This document shows positions 43,719-48,083 of a DNA stretch of 48,083 bases, one piece after another. Position 1 is the stretch's first letter; every line of letters begins with the position of its first letter. The stretch spans positions 1 to 48,083 of IMG/VR virus record IMGVR_UViG_3300001593_000008; one strand, written 5' to 3'. A program made the translations under genes and the position numbers. The DNA is from a virus. The notes under the pieces are model-generated. The model saw only the letters and a list, made by a program, of their open reading frames with translations. It searched no databases and was not told the DNA's origin.

Positions 43719-44065
43719 TTTCGTGTTTCAGCTATGGTTTCAATGAATGGAGTTTTCAAATCCTCCTTTTCGTTTCCTGTAATGCCGGCAGATACCGCCA
43801 ACAATGGAAGAATTTCGCAAAGTGACTTTACCGCCCCCCATACTATTTTCATCTTATCAATACTCTTATCCGCCCCATCCGAAATGTCAATATTTTTTAA
43901 ACTTTTTGAATTAATCATATCCGCCAAGTCAGATACTTGTCTATTGATAGCGTAGTACAGTTTTGCCTTGCTCGGGCCTTCGTAACCTGCAATTTTTTCA
44001 GTCAGTAATGCGACTTTTTTTTGCTCCTGCTCATACAGTTTTTTATAGTCCAGTTCTTCAGGCAT
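43715..44065 (-). CDS. Coiled-coil protein upstream of terminase, 116 aa
   Basis: I start at ATG 44065, overlapping the previous stop by 8 bp (a TTG at 44071 is also in frame). The first 30 residues are a charged coiled coil (LDYKKLYEQEQKKVALLTEKI). A helical region and a more hydrophobic segment follow (GAVKSLCEILPLLAVSAGITG). Small coiled-coil proteins before TerL are sometimes small terminase subunits, but no DNA-binding helix-turn-helix is evident here. That idea is only a possibility. Confidence 0.55.
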   Translation of the reverse strand: MPEELDYKKLYEQEQKKVALLTEKIAGYEGPSKAKLYYAINRQVSDLADMINSKSLKNIDISDGADKSIDKMKIVWGAVKSLCEILPLLAVSAGITGNEKEDLKTPFIETIAETRK

Positions 44066-44735
44066 TAACAAGTTCTTTTAAAGGCTTAGCGTCAAACGCA
44101 GATAAGCCGACTAATAGTTTCCCGGTTTTAAGTTCCTTAGTTAAATCATCTCGAATGGCGACAATTTCTTCGCGTTCGTTGTCTTCATCTTCGTAATGAC
44201 GACAACGTATGATTCTATTTTCTCTGCCATCTAACCCTTGAAAAATCAGCTCATAGTCGCATGCCCTAAGTGTGTGGACGATTTTCCCAGACAATTTCCC
44301 AGATGTAATATACAACACATTTTTAATCAGCGTCGGCTCTATTCCCAATAAGATGCCAAAATAAGGTTTGAAAACACGGAGGGCGGTGGCATATCCTTTC
44401 ACGGGTCGCCATGTTTCCCCATCCAACCAGAAGAAAGCATTGTCTTGCGGGATTGAATAGTATTCTATACGGTCGGCTATCTTTTGCCCGCTCAAATGGC
44501 CGTGGTTAGTAATCCTAAAAGTTTCATGGACCGCATTGTGAGACAGAAGTATCTCAACTCCTTCTTTTAATCCTTCGCCGGAAATTACAATTGCATTTAC
44601 TTCACTCACTTCCCTCCTATTAAGGTTATTCCACCCTCTCTCCAGAATCAACACTTCACCATTATCCATTCTGTGCCTACGCTTATGTTCATGGTTTACC
44701 TTAACCACAATTTTCCCTTGTACGTGTTTGAGCAT
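44058..44735 (-). CDS. Hypothetical beta-rich protein, 225 aa
   Basis: I do not recognise the family. The N-terminal ~75 residues are strand-rich with the pattern GKIVVKVNHEHKRRH, GEVLIL, EVNAIVISGEGLKEGVEILLSHNAV. This loosely recalls a GroES-like small barrel with a charged loop, but the mobile-loop GGI motif is missing. The C-terminal half has strands and charged helices (RHYEDEDNEREEIVAIRDDL). It precedes the coiled-coil/terminase genes and is tightly packed with its neighbours. Confidence 0.55.
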   Translation of the reverse strand: MLKHVQGKIVVKVNHEHKRRHRMDNGEVLILERGWNNLNRREVSEVNAIVISGEGLKEGVEILLSHNAVHETFRITNHGHLSGQKIADRIEYYSIPQDNAFFWLDGETWRPVKGYATALRVFKPYFGILLGIEPTLIKNVLYITSGKLSGKIVHTLRACDYELIFQGLDGRENRIIRCRHYEDEDNEREEIVAIRDDLTKELKTGKLLVGLSAFDAKPLKELVNA

Positions 44736-44736
44736 A

Positions 44737-44937
44737 TCAATGTTTCAATACGTTCTCGTAAAACTGTTCTTGCTTTTTAGCTAACGGGCCAAGTTTGCCG
44801 CTTGCGGCTTCGGTGTGTTTAGCGGCGGAAACGGGCTTATCGCTGGCGGTTCCTGTAGACTTATGAAGGCCGCCGACCTTAAATTTAATCTTGTGCTGGC
44901 CTTTCTCCTTTGGTTTTATTACTCTTATTTTTGCCAT
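44737..44937 (-). CDS. Small basic protein, 66 aa
   Basis: ATG 44937 was chosen; the longer reading from 45021 lies within the upstream gene. The protein is very basic (MAKIRVIKPKEKGQHKIKFK) with Lys/Gly/Ser/Thr-rich, probably disordered, stretches and a helical C-terminus. It overlaps the preceding ORF by 53 bp. High positive charge suggests binding to nucleic acid or an acidic partner. No family is recognised. Confidence 0.5.
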   Translation of the reverse strand: MAKIRVIKPKEKGQHKIKFKVGGLHKSTGTASDKPVSAAKHTEAASGKLGPLAKKQEQFYENVLKH

Positions 44938-45094
44938 TGTTAATTTGTTTAAGAGTTTGAGTGGCTTCATCCCACTGGAATCTGTCTTTTGTTGGTTCTT
45001 CCTTTTCAAGAGTATTCCCATGCGGAGTTAAAATGGCTCCATCCTTTGGAGGTGGACCTATCCAAATACTTCCAGGGTTCAACAAGTCATTCAT
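44885..45094 (-). CDS. Small hypothetical protein, 69 aa
   Basis: It begins MNDLLNPGSIWIGPPPKDG and ends in a polar, Asn/Lys-rich tail. The 3' part shares 53 bp with the next gene in another frame, so one of the two may be mis-called at that end. It starts 5 bp after the Cys-rich protein's stop, which supports coupling. Function unknown. Confidence 0.45.
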   Translation of the reverse strand: MNDLLNPGSIWIGPPPKDGAILTPHGNTLEKEEPTKDRFQWDEATQTLKQINNGKNKSNKTKGERPAQD

Positions 45095-45099
45095 TGTAT

Positions 45100-45321
45100 T
45101 TACTTTTTAGTTGCAAAAAAATCACAACAGTACTTTTCTGGCGCAACAGGAATTTCGCCCGAGCCATTGTTCCATTCCCTATAGTATTTGTTCTCGCAAT
45201 CCTTCCCATCCCAGAAATGGCATTTAGCACAATCAGAGCCACCTTCCGGAACTACGATGCCCAACTTGTGGTCGGATGGGTATTCTGGTAATTTCTTAAC
45301 GGTGCGCTTTATTTTAGCCAT
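45100..45321 (-). CDS. Cys-rich small protein, possible zinc or Fe-S binding, 73 aa
   Basis: Five Cys residues occur in a compact pattern: DCAKCHFWDGKDC, then KYCCDFFATKK near the C-terminus. That is C-x2-C, C, CC and could coordinate Zn or an iron-sulfur cluster. The N-terminus is basic (MAKIKRTVKKL). Similar small C-x2-C/CC-F proteins are scattered in phages without assigned roles. It follows the glycosyltransferase gene after a 21 bp gap. Confidence 0.6.
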   Translation of the reverse strand: MAKIKRTVKKLPEYPSDHKLGIVVPEGGSDCAKCHFWDGKDCENKYYREWNNGSGEIPVAPEKYCCDFFATKK

Positions 45322-45342
45322 AAGGCTAAGTTAATGATTATT

Positions 45343-46092
45343 TTACATTCTTTCCAAACACCATTGGTCCATGATGGCAGGAAGAATTTCCGGTACTGGC
45401 AAAAGGTCTTCTGGTCCGAACCACTTACTGGGATCAAACGTGGTCATTCCATCCAATTTTTTATCTACCCCTACTTCAAAAACATTGGCTTGCATGTTCC
45501 GTATCTTGTCTGCGTGAACCTCTTTATTACGGACAAACCCGAAATGGTAAATCCTTATTCGATCCAAGTAAGCACCACTTGCTGGAGCATAGATACTTTC
45601 CGCATCGCCGCCTGTCATGTACTGTGACTTTGCCAAGCGGATTACCTGGGTACTGCAAGGATTTCTATTCCCTTTTACATTCAGCATTTCATATGGGGTA
45701 TTCCAAAGGTTAATCCGGCTCACTAGATAGGCTTCAGCAGTTCCGTAATCAACGGCTTCCCTGATTGATTTATGGCATTTTTCATGGACAACCTCATCGC
45801 TTTGTTGGTAAAAATTCCATTCGGCGGTAAGTTCCGCAATCGCCTTGTTAGAGAAGTGGTTTAGTTTAGCCCAGCCATGTAGGCTGTCCCATTCTTCCCG
45901 ATCCAAATAGATAATTTTTGTCTTTTCATTCTCCAAAGTTTTCAAAACCTCTACCGTCCCGTCACGACTTCCGGCATCTACGATAACGACTTCGTCGCAA
46001 AATTCCTGCATCGATTGAATAGATTCCTTAAAGCAGTAATCGTAGGTCAGTCCATCGATAACGAATTGCGTCCCCCCTAGTCTCTTACTCAT
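45343..46092 (-). CDS. Family-2 glycosyltransferase-like protein, 249 aa
   Basis: I use ATG 46092, which overlaps the preceding stop (ATGA); the longer reading from 46134 lies in the upstream gene. The GT-A fold is shown by EFCDEVVIVDAGSRDGTVEVL (about 30-50, nucleotide-sugar binding Asp). A second acidic motif, YQQSDEVVHEK (about 95-105), stands in the place of the metal-binding DxD. It probably transfers a sugar to a virion protein, DNA or cell-surface glycan. The two adjacent methyltransferase-like genes suggest a shared modification pathway. Confidence 0.75.
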   Translation of the reverse strand: MSKRLGGTQFVIDGLTYDYCFKESIQSMQEFCDEVVIVDAGSRDGTVEVLKTLENEKTKIIYLDREEWDSLHGWAKLNHFSNKAIAELTAEWNFYQQSDEVVHEKCHKSIREAVDYGTAEAYLVSRINLWNTPYEMLNVKGNRNPCSTQVIRLAKSQYMTGGDAESIYAPASGAYLDRIRIYHFGFVRNKEVHADKIRNMQANVFEVGVDKKLDGMTTFDPSKWFGPEDLLPVPEILPAIMDQWCLERM

Positions 46093-46778
46093 GGCTTCTT
46101 TTTTAATAGGAATACGCCATATCCCCGCCACCATTCCTCGTTCAAATGTCCATCGCCAAGAGTTTCGTTAATCAATTCCCATTTGTGAAGTATTTCATAT
46201 CCACCTTCATCTATTCCGGCCATTGTTCCCTCCTTGACTCTTTCGTAAGTCCAATCATCGCAACAGTAGGTAACGTAATCATTCAAAACAGGCTTATAGT
46301 ATATAAGAGCATTTTTTTGATCTTCATAGGAGTGCCCTGCGTCGTATAAGAAAAGATCAATAGGCCCTAATACTTTCGAAAGATCAGCCGAAAACGCATC
46401 GGATTTTATTTTCGAAAACTTAGTATTCAACGGCTTGAGCATGGCCGTATTTTCATCAAATTGAATTTCCGCTTTGTCTTCACTAGTTTCGTCTGACTCC
46501 CAGCTATCTATGGCGGTGACTGCACCCAGGTTAGGATTTCCGCAAATGGTTGAGCAGAACAACCCCGATTTATGGACTCCAACTTCTAGGTAATTGTAAG
46601 AAATGTTGCCAAGCAAATTCATCAGGTGCCTGATCCGCAAAGAACTAAGAGCCGGGACAGACAACGCCAATGGCGTTAACTTAGACTTTCTTTGTATCGC
46701 CTGATCTATACACAGTCCTATTGACGCCGATATCATGGCGTTAACTTCCGCTTGTTGATATTGTTCCTTAAATGACAT
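46089..46778 (-). CDS. Class I SAM-dependent methyltransferase (Methyltransf_24-like), 229 aa
   Basis: Residues 62-70 give YNYLEVGVH (motif I, with Glu and Gly). AIDSW (89-93) is the acidic post-motif II position. Residues 139-151 hold IDLFLYDAGHSY, and VTYCCDDW lies near 169-176, the pattern typical of small-molecule or sugar methyltransferases of the Methyltransf_24/cephalosporin-hydroxylase-like group. The first 55 residues are helical. It overlaps the glycosyltransferase gene by 4 bp, so a sugar substrate is plausible. Confidence 0.7.
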   Translation of the reverse strand: MSFKEQYQQAEVNAMISASIGLCIDQAIQRKSKLTPLALSVPALSSLRIRHLMNLLGNISYNYLEVGVHKSGLFCSTICGNPNLGAVTAIDSWESDETSEDKAEIQFDENTAMLKPLNTKFSKIKSDAFSADLSKVLGPIDLFLYDAGHSYEDQKNALIYYKPVLNDYVTYCCDDWTYERVKEGTMAGIDEGGYEILHKWELINETLGDGHLNEEWWRGYGVFLLKKKP

Positions 46779-47337
46779 ATTTATTTTTTATTTCGTTATG
46801 TATTCTTTGTTTTTCTTCATCGGAGCATCGAACGGCGAAAAAGGCTCCTAAGTTCAATTCAGGATGCCAGTTTGGAAATACAATACACAAATACTCCGGT
46901 AGCATATCTGGTGTCCATGAGCTTGCATGACTATCTGGGCGGCCGTCGTCGGTCGTTCCAAATGGCCCTAGTGGAGTAAATATAATCTGCTTATCCGAAC
47001 ATATTTCCATGGCATCCAAAAGAGCAAGCCCTCTTTCATGAGTAAGGTGTTCAAGAGAATCCGAGGATATTGCTACCTGAAAATGATGTTCGTAAGATTC
47101 AAGATACTTTACCATGTCGGACTTAACTAAATATTGTTGTTCTTCCGGAAAGTCTAACTGGCGTTCCTGAATATCAACATATGTCCTTTTTAGAAAACCA
47201 AGTTGTGGCGTATAGGGCGCTTTATACGCCCCTAAGTCAATCATTGATTTGCCTTTCGTATCCATGCAAATAATCTTCATTATCTCAAGCCACAACTCGC
47301 CGCTACCGCTGATCCATTCAAGTGTTATACTATTCAT
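46768..47337 (-). CDS. Class I SAM methyltransferase-like protein, 189 aa
   Basis: ATG 47337 is used (8 bp overlap with the upstream stop); a TTG at 47349 would add four residues. The motif I-like segment is KSMIDLGAYKAPYTPQL (31-46), followed by TYVDIQ (52-57). FQVAISSDSLEHL (86-98) matches the conserved motif IV region of Methyltransf_11-type enzymes. The C-terminus has LNLGAFFAVRCSD. The Gly-rich loop is degenerate (GAYKAP instead of GxGxG), so it may be a divergent or inactive copy. Confidence 0.6.
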   Translation of the reverse strand: MNSITLEWISGSGELWLEIMKIICMDTKGKSMIDLGAYKAPYTPQLGFLKRTYVDIQERQLDFPEEQQYLVKSDMVKYLESYEHHFQVAISSDSLEHLTHERGLALLDAMEICSDKQIIFTPLGPFGTTDDGRPDSHASSWTPDMLPEYLCIVFPNWHPELNLGAFFAVRCSDEEKQRIHNEIKNKYVI

Positions 47338-47647
47338 GCTTACCCCCAATGATCTTTTTGAAAAGAATATCTTGCCCCGGCTGTCTGGTTAATTCATGGA
47401 CTCTGGAATATCCTTTCCCCTTTAGTTCCGCAATGAGTTTGGTATTTTCTTCATCTCTTATCCTATCTCCATGCTTGTCTCTAAACTCCATAAATTCCAT
47501 TGGGCTTTTCCCTTCGCCTAATTCAGCTTTAAAACGCATAGCCACTCGGTGCTTTAATAGCTTGTCGAACTCTTCCTGTAGTTCTTCTTTTGAAGGGCTA
47601 TAACCACGTATGCGGTGGGCCTTTTTCTTTTTGAATGGATTTCTCAT
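47330..47647 (-). CDS. Hypothetical charged protein, 105 aa
   Basis: This is a basic, helical protein (RNPFKKKKAHRIRGYSPSK, then EELQEEFDKLLKHRVAM) with no TM segment. It is joined by ATGA to the 66 aa gene upstream and overlaps the methyltransferase start by 8 bp. No family is recognised. The heavy positive charge near the N-terminus is compatible with nucleic-acid binding. Confidence 0.55.
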   Translation of the reverse strand: MRNPFKKKKAHRIRGYSPSKEELQEEFDKLLKHRVAMRFKAELGEGKSPMEFMEFRDKHGDRIRDEENTKLIAELKGKGYSRVHELTRQPGQDILFKKIIGGKHE

Positions 47648-47844
47648 CTGTCCTCTAAATATTGCATTATACTATCATCTCCTTGAATGGGTGGTAGTCT
47701 ACCGTCGATAGGATGAAAATATCTCCTCGTCCTTTGATTTGGTGGAGAATCAATTTGTTCTCTAAATAAATCTCCTTGTTTGTAGCAAAACGCCTTGTCA
47801 TTAAAGTCAAGTCGTATATCTTTTTTTAGCTTGTATATTTTCAT
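47644..47844 (-). CDS. Small hypothetical protein, 66 aa
   Basis: It begins MKIYKLKKDIRLDFNDKAF and has the feel of a short beta-rich module (KAFCYKQGDLF, then RYFHPIDGRLPPIQG). ATGA overlaps link it to the Cys-rich partial gene upstream and to the 105 aa gene downstream, which supports translation. No family is recognised. Confidence 0.5.
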   Translation of the reverse strand: MKIYKLKKDIRLDFNDKAFCYKQGDLFREQIDSPPNQRTRRYFHPIDGRLPPIQGDDSIMQYLEDR

Positions 47845-48083
47845 ATCGTTTGGTTTATGGCGTCAATAACTTGTTGCGTAGTGAAGCGTACGCAGGGGGG
47901 TACTGGCTCATTTTCTACGCATTCGGTTCCCTGAAACATTTTAGTTACCATTCTTACTTGACCTAACGTTTCTAAACATTCAACCCCTTCCGTAGAAATA
48001 GCACTAGACCAGCAATGGGGTAGTCTGCAAATTGGCTTTTCGGCATTGTGGTTTGAAATAACTGTTACGTTCGTTTTATCTGG
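47841..48083 (-). CDS. Partial gene at right edge, Cys-containing protein (C-terminal 80 aa)
   Basis: An ORF with no start inside the window runs from the right edge to TGA 47843-47841, overlapping the next ATG (ATGA). The visible C-terminal part is polar with several Cys (PICRLPHCW, ECLETLG, TECVENEP, PPCVRFTTQ) and a helical end (QVIDAINQTI). The upstream part lies beyond the window, so the family cannot be named. Confidence 0.5.
   Translation of the reverse strand, partial: PDKTNVTVISNHNAEKPICRLPHCWSSAISTEGVECLETLGQVRMVTKMFQGTECVENEPVPPCVRFTTQQVIDAINQTI

Noticed and set aside
1-48083. CRISPR array, tRNA genes, integrase or attachment sites
   Set aside because: I saw no regularly spaced direct repeats, no cloverleaf with CCA-type ends and no recombinase motifs while reading both strands. 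A lysogenic lifestyle cannot be judged from this window.

Overview
The window is a 48 kb piece of a tailed bacteriophage (or prophage) genome carrying the late region: packaging, head, short-tail, ejection-protein, tail-fibre and lysis genes. Nearly every gene lies on the minus strand, so the operon reads from right (48083) to left (1), with start/stop overlaps (ATGA, TAATG, TTGA) at most junctions. No replication, integrase, tRNA or CRISPR genes are visible, and the rightmost gene is cut by the window edge, so this is part of a larger genome. The host is most likely a member of the Bacteroidota. Four tail/fibre proteins start with signal peptides whose predicted cleavage leaves Gln at +1 (the 'Bacteroidetes Q-rule'). 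Candidate promoters match the TAnnTTTG -7 element, and start codons generally lack Shine-Dalgarno sequences. Head and tail gene order (TerL, portal, scaffold-like, major capsid, small connector-like proteins, a 1.3 kb-residue muzzle-like protein, then huge cargo-like proteins) is reminiscent of crAss-like podoviruses. That is an inference from order and size; no homology search was run.

Layout in transcription order. 48083-44737: small proteins, two SAM-methyltransferase-like proteins, a family-2 glycosyltransferase and a Cys-rich mini-protein. 44735-43092: an unknown 225 aa protein, a coiled-coil protein and an HNH homing endonuclease abutting the terminase. 43099-41030: large terminase. Then a small zinc-ribbon gene on the PLUS strand (40897-41055) and the portal (TTG start). 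38293-34962: two decoration-like proteins, a scaffold-like protein and the major capsid protein, followed by a perfect hairpin. 34889-29854: GIY-YIG endonuclease, three connector/ring-like proteins, a second GIY-YIG endonuclease overlapping a GroES-like co-chaperonin, and another tail protein. 29850-25207: muzzle-like protein, a small protein and a cupin-like protein. 25210-14461: ejection module (246, 481 and 2522 aa proteins plus a lytic transglycosylase). 14420-3532: adhesion module (166 aa, Ig-domain protein, 1707 aa fibre, small secreted protein, 1204 aa beta-helix tailspike, PKD-like secreted protein). 3528-637: membrane/lysis module (coiled-coil tail-anchored proteins, holin-like protein, three tiny overlapping single-TM ORFs, DUF1906-type endolysin), closed by a terminator. 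531-62: a LuxR-type HTH mini-regulator and a small membrane protein, closed by a second terminator.

The most unusual items are these. (1) The 2522 aa ejected protein carries a zincin (HELGH), an ADP-ribosyltransferase-like domain and what looks like a circularly permuted histidine phosphatase (second-His half before the RHGET half). (2) A run of four Sec-exported, Q-rule tail/fibre proteins. (3) A nest of three translationally coupled micro-membrane proteins leading into the endolysin. (4) Three homing endonucleases each placed immediately 5' of a structural or assembly gene. (5) A lone plus-strand zinc-ribbon gene with its own Bacteroidota-type promoter and an operator-like palindrome.
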